Source: Phycisphaerales bacterium (lineage in GTDB: Bacteria; Planctomycetota; Phycisphaerae; Phycisphaerales; SM1A02). Taken from it: a stretch of DNA of 64,000 bases. The position numbers and the translations under genes were made by a program. Every line of letters begins with the position of its first letter. Positions within the stretch are counted from its first letter, which is position 1. The notes under the pieces are model-generated. The model had not been told where the DNA came from, searched no databases, and was given only the letters and a program-made list of their open reading frames with translations. Of the stretch, positions 18,801-26,240 are shown piece by piece. The stretch lies in the NCBI GenBank assembly GCA_029247205.1, contig JAQWLT010000025.1, positions 1-64,000 on the forward strand, in the 5' to 3' direction.

Positions 18801-19177
18801 GCTAAAGCTTCCGTGTCTTGAAAGAGTTGTTCTCCACTTCGTTCAAGCTCTCGCACTGCAGAAGTGACCGTCGGACCTGTTGCCATAGCTACAACATGCC
18901 GTCCCTCTCGCGTGTCCCAGCGGGCCATTTCAAGAGCCCGGCCAGCATCATCGACTACACGGTCGACCAATCGATGTCGTCGCATGAGATCTCGAATCTC
19001 AGGAAGGCGAAGAGCATCTTGCAGTGTTCGAGACACGCGACTCTCGGTCATAATGAATCGCGACACTGCCACTTCTTGTTCGAGCACACCCTTCAGCACT
19101 GCTTCACATGCAGACATCATCGCCACGCCGTCGTGGCGCTGCAATGGATGCCCCACTTGTTCGCTGCCTCCGTTCAT
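15836..19177 (-). CDS. Giant degenerate indolepyruvate/2-oxoacid:ferredoxin oxidoreductase-like protein
   Basis: A 1113-residue protein whose domain order resembles fused IorA-IorB enzymes. Residues about 80-200 look like the pyrimidine-binding domain (EALAVVLEDPGTRPGLR, then GLPMLEATSVTDVRDSI and RVPAVMLVNRQ). A middle segment resembles the TPP domain region. Residues about 650-850 resemble the gamma domain (LAGLRGMTPGVVGRVLQEAA, SFAQIAFSRP, ADITGVCRYRFHNERLADMVLLG). The C-terminus resembles the helical DUF6537-like end. However, I find no TPP-binding GDGxxN motif and no CxxCxxC ferredoxin cluster. Catalysis is therefore doubtful; a scaffold or divergent enzyme is possible. It overlaps the upstream HAD gene by ATGA. 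Confidence 0.55.
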   Translation of the reverse strand: MNGGSEQVGHPLQRHDGVAMMSACEAVLKGVLEQEVAVSRFIMTESRVSRTLQDALRLPEIRDLMRRHRLVDRVVDDAGRALEMARWDTREGRHVVAMATGPTVTSAVRELERSGEQLFQDTEALAVVLEDPGTRPGLRQRLATAGLPMLEATSVTDVRDSIEHTLRLSRASRVPAVMLVNRQILQSMASIRVLPNRVGVGPPAGPPRRRGLRWDEVGGPLRIARRLELNAVRAMPSPGERSAIGFIVVGPVERSMRRIEVILGVEGRVPTLHLAVSNPLDAAAIERVLLRCETVVVLEPVGQRIELVVSGIAQRLIMDGQSPAAVWGHELPDGNSLSHLTHPSPLARVLAPLIQRVMAGPPLTDRLSEPLSPCSSRQAKAPFGDRGQAEDLHQTLHAAVLESIEPEDDRAEGEHSDPLQWIFGGERIGPAEGRRVVAEVWRGTEFRRSGAAAIRQASADGGAWLIVIAAGPSPAGADIERLVRAVIPAERSAGVRLHRPENAGPAEVTRHVHAAAAGMGLTVLIVEDGPPARFDVATLERGVEEIDRVGYQTGQRLVWPADRACVIRQPPTLRRRDQRAVHEAVSSRSTIAVETIPLRWPPHMGGRIRPLVEQIEVHRTQAPTRGTGVEESPGQPEFQHADQPVWYAHLAGLRGMTPGVVGRVLQEAAMVMGYHVEVRADPTSIGPGRRSFAQIAFSRPRDDSEEAAVPPVIPWGEAGLLLGYDRGATIDAVDPDLPLRVVSRGRTFVFANTGVFEDEIERVEDPEDEGEAIGAHLLQIGGESHVVTADITGVCRYRFHNERLADMVLLGLAWQSGAVPLSLDAMHQALQRIESVGVARLREAFEYGRAALLDPERLLRPQERPIEPSDRSVRRYRLMLAKMRMSGPDRADRFRRLVKRALGEVPGLLETGPGRDAHRDFIVALRRCVTWGGFDLAERFADRIISLYKADRGETGRALTRAAVLPLAESLLIRDPIYVASMAIGSEHRRQTRQRLNVRRARSDVLSIRYLTRLECTMVRWRVRVDLRSSDWMAHVLAAMRWVLPHRLRGKRPQRLVRDQVQEVVMQAASASEDQYEQWRVILEWLHTIALDGRLRRISPAAFRREIRKLREA

Positions 19178-20064
19178 AGACGCGTGCCTCCCAACAAAAG
19201 CCTTCCATCCAAAAGGTCATGTATCAGATCTGCAACACCATCATGATGGTGCGATCCAGTCGTCGCATCGGAAACAGCCAAGACACGATGGTCCGCATTC
19301 TCAACGGCAACGCCAAGTCCGCACCGATCAATCAGCACGATATCATTCACACCATCACCAACTGCCGCAGTTCGTCCACAATCCACACCTCGCATTTTGC
19401 AAAGTTTTTTGAGCATTGTCCACTTGTCGGAGTCTGGATGGAAGACCTCAAGCAGGTGCACTACGGAGCCCGCTTTGGAAGAACTGGTAACCGCCTCCCA
19501 GTGCCGCGCATGAACGGCTGAGCCAAGCGAATGCTGGACATCAACAACCATCGGCTCGCACTCCTCTGGTGTTCCGGCAGCACCAATCCTGACCGTGTCG
19601 TCAGGAAATGGATCCTCCTCTATGCAATCAACCCGAGTAAAAGTGGCCGAAGTGGCTTCGAACCACCAGTCAGAGACTGGATGCATCGGCTGACGACCGA
19701 CAACTACATAGTCGACCCCACCGGTTTGAGCGCGGTCCTTAAGCAGCATCGGAACAGCGTTACGACGCAGCACGCTCCTGGCAATGATCGCAACGTCGGA
19801 ATACGGGATAACATGCCGGTCAAGGGTCTGCCCAACTCTCACATCAAGGAGCAAAGCGCCACTTGCTGCAATAAGCGGTCCATCGTAAGAAATAGCATCC
19901 AGAATCTCACCACACTCGCTGGCCGTTCGGCCAGTTGCGATGACACAGGGCAAATCCTCAGAGGCGGCCCGCTGCATTGCTTCAATATTGGCGCGAGAAA
20001 CCGTTCCGTCAGCGCTCAGCAGCGTTCCGTCGAGGTCGATCGCGAGCAAGTCGGGACGCCCCAT
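19174..20064 (-). CDS. HAD-superfamily (Cof-type, class IIB) phosphatase
   Basis: Starts at ATG 20064 (296 residues); a TTG three codons upstream is the alternative. HAD motif I is LLAIDLDGTLLS, motif II the CVIATGR strand, and motif IV AVGDGVNDIVLID, with the Cof-type cap between them. These enzymes dephosphorylate sugar phosphates, nucleotides or cofactors such as FMN and PLP; the substrate cannot be read from sequence. It is transcribed just ahead of, and overlaps, the giant oxidoreductase-like gene, so the two probably form an operon of unknown purpose. Confidence 0.85.
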   Translation of the reverse strand: MGRPDLLAIDLDGTLLSADGTVSRANIEAMQRAASEDLPCVIATGRTASECGEILDAISYDGPLIAASGALLLDVRVGQTLDRHVIPYSDVAIIARSVLRRNAVPMLLKDRAQTGGVDYVVVGRQPMHPVSDWWFEATSATFTRVDCIEEDPFPDDTVRIGAAGTPEECEPMVVDVQHSLGSAVHARHWEAVTSSSKAGSVVHLLEVFHPDSDKWTMLKKLCKMRGVDCGRTAAVGDGVNDIVLIDRCGLGVAVENADHRVLAVSDATTGSHHHDGVADLIHDLLDGRLLLGGTRL

Positions 20065-20165
20065 GTCCCTCAAGGTAACAGGCCAGCGGTCACCGTGACT
20101 TGAAGTGTCGATACGACCGGCGTACCGTCCTTGTGCCCAAAGATACCCCTTGACGCTGAATACTC

Positions 20166-21116
20166 ATGCACCACGACCCTGCTCTTGCCAAAAACCTATT
20201 GCCCGGACTACTCAATGCCTGCAACGGCCATCTTGGAGATGTGTCCTGGTTTCGCGCCGATTGGCAGCGAGGCGGTGCGAGTACTGGCCGTGCGATGTGG
20301 ATGGCCGAGGGGCAACGACCCCGTGAAGTAGTCGTGAAGTTTCCAGTTGTGCCCAAAGAATTGTTCTGGACGAGACGTTTGCAATCAGCCGATGGATCGC
20401 ACCCAAACGTCGTTCCGCATCTCTTTGCGTCTGGCACGACGCTCGGGAACTACGACCTTGCTTGGATTGTGATTGAACGTCTTTCGTGCGGGCCTCTCGG
20501 ACTTCGCTGGCACCGCGATCACATTGACCGAGTCGCGGATGCAGCTGCACGCTTTCATCTTGAAACATCACCGTTACCCGTCGTGGACGAACAAGGACGC
20601 ACAGAAGACTGGGAACCATTACTTGAACGCGCACGCGAGGCCGTGCGCGACAATCACATTGCATCTAGAGCTAAATGGACAGATGCCATCAAGCAAGTGC
20701 AACGCATGCACACTGAACTTGTCAAGCGATGGCGAGGCCGCGACACAACGCATTGGATCCATGGCGACCTCCATCTCGCCAACGCAATGAGCAGAGACTC
20801 AGCACAATCTGGCCCAGTCGTACTGATTGATCTTGCAGAGGTTCGTCCCGGCCACTGGACTGAGGATGCTGTCTATCTCGAGCGACAACTATGGGGTCGA
20901 CCTGACCGACTTGAAGCAACCAAGCCAGTGCGAGCAGTGGCCCGCGCCCGCCGCAAACTGAACCTGGTCGCTGAGAAGGCTGGCCACGAACTTGCTGATA
21001 TTCGCCGTATTCTGATGGCAGCCACCGCACCAGCATTCCTGAAGTCAGAAGGGCATCCACGCTATCTAGCAGGGGCCCTGAAGCAACTCCATGAGGCGAT
21101 TCAGCGGCATCGATAG
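20166..21116 (+). CDS. Aminoglycoside/choline phosphotransferase-family kinase
   Basis: A 316-residue protein with the APH/choline-kinase fold. The catalytic loop is THWIHGDLHLANAM (Brenner motif HGDxxxxN), followed by VVLIDLAEVRPGH, where the metal-binding Asp sits in IDLAE. N-terminal REVVVKFP supplies the nucleotide-binding Lys. DLAWIVIERL is the hinge, and DRVADAAARFH the helix before the loop. The substrate may be a small metabolite or sugar; nothing ties it to antibiotic resistance. It stands alone, divergent from the HAD gene. Confidence 0.75.
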   Translation: MHHDPALAKNLLPGLLNACNGHLGDVSWFRADWQRGGASTGRAMWMAEGQRPREVVVKFPVVPKELFWTRRLQSADGSHPNVVPHLFASGTTLGNYDLAWIVIERLSCGPLGLRWHRDHIDRVADAAARFHLETSPLPVVDEQGRTEDWEPLLERAREAVRDNHIASRAKWTDAIKQVQRMHTELVKRWRGRDTTHWIHGDLHLANAMSRDSAQSGPVVLIDLAEVRPGHWTEDAVYLERQLWGRPDRLEATKPVRAVARARRKLNLVAEKAGHELADIRRILMAATAPAFLKSEGHPRYLAGALKQLHEAIQRHR

Positions 21117-21216
21117 GAACCACCCCTCGCAACCAATCCTGCCTCGCGGTACCATTTCCGAATAGTAAAAACGCTCCCGAAACCCTTGAATTTACTTCTG
21201 GAAATTGATCCCACCA

Positions 21217-22029
21217 ATGGCCCGCAAAGACGAAGAACGTAAACGCCTCGCAGAGGTCCATCAGACCGATGTGGGCGAAGGCCGAATCAACGAGGACTTT
21301 GTCACCTGGCTCAAGACCAAGGGACCGACATGGCTCTTGATTTCACTGGCCTTCATCGTGGCCTATCTATGGATGGTCCGCTGGCAACAGCAGGAGGGCC
21401 GCGCCCGTGATGAGGCATGGATCGACCTCATGTCGACCGTCCAGCCAGCTTCGCTCGAAGACGTAGCGATGCGACATGCAGGAATCGATTCGATCTCCGA
21501 TCTTGCCAGATTGACTGCAGCAGACACTCTGCTGCGTGACATCCAGCGCGGCAGCACCATCGGTGACGATGGACAACAGATCATTACACTCGATGAGAGC
21601 GGCCGAGACATGCACCTCAATCAAGCAGCCCGGCTCTACCAGGCGATCGCCGCCGAAGATGATGGCACCACTGGACGAACGCTTGCAACTGTGTGCGCCC
21701 TCAACGGGCTTGCAGCTGTTTCCGAGTGCCGCGGTGATGTTGACGAAGCTGCTAAGCAATACCGACTTGCCGCAGCACGAGCTGAAGGCTGGCTCACACC
21801 ACTTGCCGCCCAAGCAACAGCGAGAGCCGAATCCACGGGTGAACTCCGTGAAGAAATCTTGTTTGCTATTCCCGCTTCACCTCCAACTCCAGCGACCAAT
21901 CCGGTCACGTTGCCCAAGGGCCTGAGTTTGCCACCGCTCAACCTTCCGCCTGCCCCACAAAAACCAGCTGCAGTGCCAGCGGAAGTTCCACCAGCGTCGC
22001 CCGCACCTGGGGCACCCAAGCCACAGTGA
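21217..22029 (+). CDS. Single-pass membrane TPR-like protein with Pro-rich C-terminus
   Basis: I start at ATG 21217 (270 residues), dropping the TTG extension. A charged N-terminus (about 40 residues) precedes one membrane span (WLLISLAFIVAYLWMV), then an Ala-rich helical region with TPR-like spacing (LNQAARLYQAIAAED, AAKQYRLAAARAEGW). The last 50 residues are Pro/Ala repeats (PAPQKPAAVPAEVPPASPAPG). The layout resembles YfgM/PpkM-type Sec ancillary proteins, but I cannot confirm this. Its stop overlaps the rluD GTG start (GTGA), so it is probably co-transcribed with rluD. Confidence 0.65.
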   Translation: MARKDEERKRLAEVHQTDVGEGRINEDFVTWLKTKGPTWLLISLAFIVAYLWMVRWQQQEGRARDEAWIDLMSTVQPASLEDVAMRHAGIDSISDLARLTAADTLLRDIQRGSTIGDDGQQIITLDESGRDMHLNQAARLYQAIAAEDDGTTGRTLATVCALNGLAAVSECRGDVDEAAKQYRLAAARAEGWLTPLAAQATARAESTGELREEILFAIPASPPTPATNPVTLPKGLSLPPLNLPPAPQKPAAVPAEVPPASPAPGAPKPQ

Positions 22030-23141
22030 CCGAGCAGCAGGGCCCGATTCGGCCCGGCGGCGCCGTCGATCCGGAATTAATACCCACAGAAGATGGGCCA
22101 GCCCACGTCACGTTCACACTTTCGCGTGATCTCAACAAACGGCTCGACCGCTATCTCGGCGATCGCATTCCTTGGCTCAGTCGGACTTCATTGCAACGTC
22201 TCATTCGGGAGGCTGCGGTAACTGTCAACGGACGCCACCCAAAGGCCTCAACAAAGCTCCGAAAGGGAGACGTCGTTGATGTCGTCCTTCCGCCCCCCCC
22301 AAGTTCAGACTTGCCAGCCGAAGAGATTCCCATCAACATTATTCATGAAGACCCTGCACTGCTCATTATCGACAAGCACGACGACATCATTGTGCACCCA
22401 GCAAGAGGTAATCAGTCGGGCACCATTATCAATGGGCTTGCATGGCACTTTCAACAGTCAGGCAGCGGAAGCCTGAGCGAAGTCGGCGCCGAGCAGGCTC
22501 GACCAGGCGTTGTACACCGACTTGATCGACACACAACCGGTGTCATGGTTGTCGCCAAGACAGAAACCGCTCACTGGAGAATTGGCAAACAGTTCGAGGA
22601 GCGACGCACAAAAAAACGGTACGTCGCACTCGTCCACGGCAACGTCGAGCCTGTTGCTGATTTGATCGATCTTCCACTTGGCAAACACCCCACTATCAAA
22701 CACTGCAATGCAGTACGCTGGGATGAAACCGGAAAATCAGCCATCACGCTCTATCGAGTGCTCGAAGGATACGGCGACTTTACGCTTCTTGAAGTCGAGT
22801 TACGCACCGGCCGAACCCACCAGATTCGCGTACACCTCTCACACCTCGGATGGCCTATTGCAGGTGATGACATGTACGGCGGAAAGCACGTAGAAGTGCG
22901 TGATGTATTGAGCCCTGATCGAAGCGAAGGTGATCGCCGCCGCATATTGCTCGGCCGCCAAGGACTGCATGCCGCTTTACTCGGGTTTACCCATCCGACT
23001 ACTGACAAACCAGTGGAGTATCGCGCACCCCTGCCAGCTGACATCAGAGGATTGATTCAGATCTTGCGTGATCGCGGGCCTGTGCATCGCCCCACCGTCA
23101 CCGGACAAGTGCTCGATGTGGACGAGCTCATGGAGACGTAG
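22026..23141 (+). CDS. rluD: RluD-family 23S rRNA pseudouridine synthase
   Basis: A 371-residue protein: S4 RNA-binding domain at about residues 35-95 (LDRYLGDRIPWLSRTSLQRLIREAAVTVNG, read in parts), then the RluA/RluD catalytic domain with HRLDRHTTGVMVVAKT holding the catalytic Asp, KRYVALVHG and RTGRTHQIRVHLSHLG. RluD makes pseudouridines in helix 69 of 23S rRNA; RluC or RluA specificity cannot be excluded. It begins at GTG 22026, coupled to the upstream gene, and its 3' end overlaps the convergent thioredoxin-fold gene by 14 bases. Confidence 0.9.
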   Translation: MTEQQGPIRPGGAVDPELIPTEDGPAHVTFTLSRDLNKRLDRYLGDRIPWLSRTSLQRLIREAAVTVNGRHPKASTKLRKGDVVDVVLPPPPSSDLPAEEIPINIIHEDPALLIIDKHDDIIVHPARGNQSGTIINGLAWHFQQSGSGSLSEVGAEQARPGVVHRLDRHTTGVMVVAKTETAHWRIGKQFEERRTKKRYVALVHGNVEPVADLIDLPLGKHPTIKHCNAVRWDETGKSAITLYRVLEGYGDFTLLEVELRTGRTHQIRVHLSHLGWPIAGDDMYGGKHVEVRDVLSPDRSEGDRRRILLGRQGLHAALLGFTHPTTDKPVEYRAPLPADIRGLIQILRDRGPVHRPTVTGQVLDVDELMET

Positions 23142-24423
23142 CAGGACTTTTTTGCAGCAGCGACTCAATCTTCGTCCTGACCTTCTTATCCATCTCCGGC
23201 AAAAAACCAGTCCATTTTTCAGCAACGGTACCGTCAGGCGAAATCAGTACTTGAGTCGGCAACGTCGTGATGCCCCATGCAGTCTGCACTGCAGCGGCTG
23301 GGCTCACAAGGGTCGGTATCGACAGTCTGCCTGCTGCCCAATACCGACTCGCCAATTCGGTGCGTTGCTCGAGACCTTCCACCCGCTCCATCACATTAAC
23401 TCCGTATACCTTTACTTGGCCTTCTCCAGCACCCGTGGCCTGAAAAACTTTGTCCATCTGCACGAGAGAACGCTGACAAGCCTTTGCCCATGTTGTCCAA
23501 AAGCAGAGCAATACAACATCACCCTTGAGTTCAGCAAGATCGACCACATCTCCCTGTAAGTCGGACAGCCGAAGCGGCGGCGCCACTTGCCCAGCAAATA
23601 TCCGATTGCGATCGATTGGGTCGAGTTGCCATCGCTCAGTCACGGGAAGCCGCTCACCAGGGTCAAATGTAATTGGCTCTGGAAGCACGTCAACAAATTG
23701 AGTGTCGGTTTCTAACTTCATAGTCCAGACCACTGGCGGCGCCCCATGTTCGACCTGAACTTTCATCGTAGCCTCGGCTGAGACAATTTTATTCTCAACA
23801 ATATGAATCGATCCCTGACCCATTGGCCCCCCAAGAAGTACTCGATGATGGGAACGTCCGTCCTCCGAATCGATGACTTCAAGCCCAGTAATCGTGGGCT
23901 CGCCGATTGCTCGCATCATCACCATGTCAAGCCACAGTTCTGGTGGCGCAGCCTCTCGCATCATCACTTCAAAACCGGCAACGAAGGGATTGCCGTACAC
24001 ACCCTCGAGCCCCGTTGATATCCCCTGCCCCAACGGCACGCGGATGTACCGATCGTAGATCGCGTGATCAAGCACGTTGAGCCATCCATCTGTCGCAACA
24101 ATGATCGAGCCGAGGCTCTTGATGACTGCTTCTCCATCGGGGCCAAAGACAGACTCAACCGTCAGCTCATTCGTGCTCCCGAGCGACTCTGTCTTTACCG
24201 TCGTACTGCATATGACTACCGGAGCATCATGAAATGCCTGTGCAACTTGAACCAACATTCCTCGTGCTTCATCAACAATGGCCTGATCAGCCGGCTCGAC
24301 TGACGGCTGTGGAATGGGCTGTATTTGCGAGGGATCGACCGACTGAGCACAAATCGACGAACTCAGAGCAGCGGCCGCCAGCAGGGCAGCCACAAAGACG
24401 CTGGGATGAGGAGTTATTTTCAT
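23128..24423 (-). CDS. Secreted TlpA-like thioredoxin-fold protein with a single active-site Cys
   Basis: 431 residues with a signal peptide (VFVAALLAAAALSSSICAQS). Residues about 50-280 form a domain of unknown family, similar in layout to lipoprotein-carrier-like (DUF2092-type) folds. The C-terminal 150 residues are TlpA/AhpC-TSA-like: GQVAPPLRLSDLQGDVVDLAELKG, FWTTWAKACQRSLVQM, a PTLVS strand, and cis-Pro in ITTLPTQVLI followed by SPDGTVAEKW. The expected WCxxC is WAKAC, so only the second Cys remains, ruling out a standard dithiol mechanism. It probably acts in the periplasm. The gene lies just downstream of the repeat-bounded segment starting at 24464. Confidence 0.8.
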   Translation of the reverse strand: MKITPHPSVFVAALLAAAALSSSICAQSVDPSQIQPIPQPSVEPADQAIVDEARGMLVQVAQAFHDAPVVICSTTVKTESLGSTNELTVESVFGPDGEAVIKSLGSIIVATDGWLNVLDHAIYDRYIRVPLGQGISTGLEGVYGNPFVAGFEVMMREAAPPELWLDMVMMRAIGEPTITGLEVIDSEDGRSHHRVLLGGPMGQGSIHIVENKIVSAEATMKVQVEHGAPPVVWTMKLETDTQFVDVLPEPITFDPGERLPVTERWQLDPIDRNRIFAGQVAPPLRLSDLQGDVVDLAELKGDVVLLCFWTTWAKACQRSLVQMDKVFQATGAGEGQVKVYGVNVMERVEGLEQRTELASRYWAAGRLSIPTLVSPAAAVQTAWGITTLPTQVLISPDGTVAEKWTGFLPEMDKKVRTKIESLLQKSPATSP

Positions 24424-24463
24424 GTGCTAAGCATAGCCATGAACCTTTGCCGTTGCCCAGAAG

Positions 24464-24634
24464 CTACGCGCGGCGAATCACGATCGTCTGGTCTACCTGT
24501 TCAACCGGAACGTACTGCAGTGTTCCGTATGGACAGATCGACGGCACCTCGGTGAGGTCTTCTAGATGGTCAGGAGAGAGATCCTCCAAAAGATGTTGGA
24601 TGATGCGACGTCGGAACACGCGGAGGCTCGAACT
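24464..24634 (-). pseudogene. Orphan C-terminal fragment of a CRTAC1/ASPIC-UnbV gene
   Basis: Read on the minus strand, this stretch ends in LQYVPVEQVDQTIVIRRA plus TAG, almost identical to the last residues of the full CRTAC1 gene at 26241. Upstream the similarity fades quickly (SPDHLEDL...PYGTL against EEDHLQSP...PDGAL), and the frame is closed by a TGA near 24635. No start or FG-GAP repeats remain. It looks like the decayed or recombined tail of a second copy. It contains the left direct repeat. Confidence 0.6.
24469..24522. repeat. Direct repeat, left copy (54 bp)
   Basis: A 54-base run identical to 26246-26299, in the same orientation, 1777 bases apart. Four more bases (CTAC) match just to the left after one mismatch. 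It corresponds to the 3' end of a CRTAC1/ASPIC gene. Confidence 0.9.
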
Positions 24635-24660
24635 TCATCTTGGCCGTCTGACCGGTTCCA

Positions 24661-26091
24661 TCAGGGTGCCATGGGGTAGTGGGCGTTCCAGATCGAAAGT
24701 AGGTTCAGGAGGTCGTGGATCTCGACCACACCGTTGAAGTTCGTGTCATGCGGTCCCGTGTCTAGTGTCCTATGCATTTCAGCGAGATCAAAGGGGTCGA
24801 TGAGGCCGTCGCCGTTGAGGTCTCCGGCAAGGACGTACGGAGGTTGCTTCGGAGAGCAACCACTTCCGCATGTCGTCCCCGAGGAGAGGCATGGCGCAGT
24901 ACTGCCTGCCCAAGTGTTGCCCTTGGCGAAGCAGTGGTAGCTGCTGAAATCATTGATCATGAAGTAGGCGTCCGGATCGAAACCGGCGTACGCCCCGGCC
25001 TTGGCCATCGCGTTGGTGCACTCGGTCATGACGTCGTTCAAGTACTGAATCCTTTTTACGGGATTGCTGTTGTAGCCAGCGGCATACATGAGGAAGCCGA
25101 AGGAAGTCTTGCGGCAGTCCGGTCCAATCGATGAGTCGGTGCCGGCTTCGATTCCGAGGCTGACGGTCTTGGTGGCGCTGATAGATCGAGCCTTCTTCAG
25201 AACCTTGTACGCGAAGAACGCCATTCCGTCTGAACCGGCGGGAGTGTCTCCGGTGCAGTCCGCCGCACTGATCGGGCAGCACACCGGCTTGGCGGGGTCG
25301 CAATTCCCTGATTTTAGGCAGTTGGCGGTGCGGTAGGCAAGCAGTGCCGTGCGATCGATGTAGTGCAGCAGGCACTCCCAGCAATCGACCTCGCTGCCGC
25401 CGACCTCCGGGCAGGGGACTTTGATGGTGTCCGCGGGCATGCCGGCGAGAGGAACCATGGTGCCGATGGTCAGGCTTGCTCCCAGCGTGGCCCTGGCATT
25501 CGGATTTCCCTGGTTGTGGGTATCGATGCGACTCCGGGCTGTCTTGAGGACCTGCTGGAGCGCCACCATGTTTGCCTTGATGGCGGACTCGCTGCCGTCG
25601 AGATCCGGTTCGAGGTCAAGAAATATTTCTATCGTTGGTTGGCCACCGGACTTGTTGGTGGTCCATGACGTGGCGCCGGAGAAGTCGGTGCTGCTCAGCA
25701 TTAGAAGAAATCGGCTCACGTTGCACAGGATGTCTGCAGTGTTGGCGTGGGTGAATTTCAGCACCGAGTACATCACTGAAAATCTGTGGCCGGCTCCGTC
25801 TACTTTGTTGATGTAGGCGTAGAAATCCGCGAAGGTACTTGCACCACCAATGCAGCCTCCATGAATGGACGCCCCGTCCTGGACGATCCTTCCCTGTTTG
25901 AGAGACGGATCGGGGCCACTGTCCATGAATGCCAGAAGATCATCCTGCAGCATTGCCGACTGCGTGCCCTCGATGATGTCCTGGCTCCATACGAACAGTC
26001 CTGTCTTCTCGGTGGCGGCTTCTGCAGTTTCTGTGCTGGTAATCAGGTGGATGCCGATTAAAAATGCAATTGCAAGCCGTTGTAATTTCAT
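24661..26091 (-). CDS. Secreted TIM-barrel-like protein with dockerin-like C-terminus
   Basis: 476 residues starting with a signal peptide (RLAIAFLIGIHLITSTETAEA). The body has barrel-like beta-strand endings reminiscent of glycoside hydrolases: IFLDLEPDLDG, TALLAYR, VSLGIEAG and FDPDAYFMINDFSSYHC. A Cys-rich insert sits at about 265-300. I cannot name a GH family, and hydrolase activity is inference. The tail LAGDLNGDGLIDPFDLAEM, with a second DTNFNGVVEIHDLL loop, is a dockerin-like domain of the type seen on the lipoprotein at 6970. The gene lies inside a segment bounded by 54-bp direct repeats, so it may have arrived or been duplicated separately from its neighbours. Confidence 0.65.
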   Translation of the reverse strand: MKLQRLAIAFLIGIHLITSTETAEAATEKTGLFVWSQDIIEGTQSAMLQDDLLAFMDSGPDPSLKQGRIVQDGASIHGGCIGGASTFADFYAYINKVDGAGHRFSVMYSVLKFTHANTADILCNVSRFLLMLSSTDFSGATSWTTNKSGGQPTIEIFLDLEPDLDGSESAIKANMVALQQVLKTARSRIDTHNQGNPNARATLGASLTIGTMVPLAGMPADTIKVPCPEVGGSEVDCWECLLHYIDRTALLAYRTANCLKSGNCDPAKPVCCPISAADCTGDTPAGSDGMAFFAYKVLKKARSISATKTVSLGIEAGTDSSIGPDCRKTSFGFLMYAAGYNSNPVKRIQYLNDVMTECTNAMAKAGAYAGFDPDAYFMINDFSSYHCFAKGNTWAGSTAPCLSSGTTCGSGCSPKQPPYVLAGDLNGDGLIDPFDLAEMHRTLDTGPHDTNFNGVVEIHDLLNLLSIWNAHYPMAP

Positions 26092-26240
26092 GAGTTGTCC
26101 TCAGCTTCTATTGGAACTTCAGTATAAAAAGTAGCCTACTCCAATTCGGATCAGCTGGACTTCTTTGGTATGTATTCTTGTGGCCGGATCAGTCGCCGAG
26201 GGTGTACTGGACCAATGGGAAGTAGCACCCCGCCTATTCA

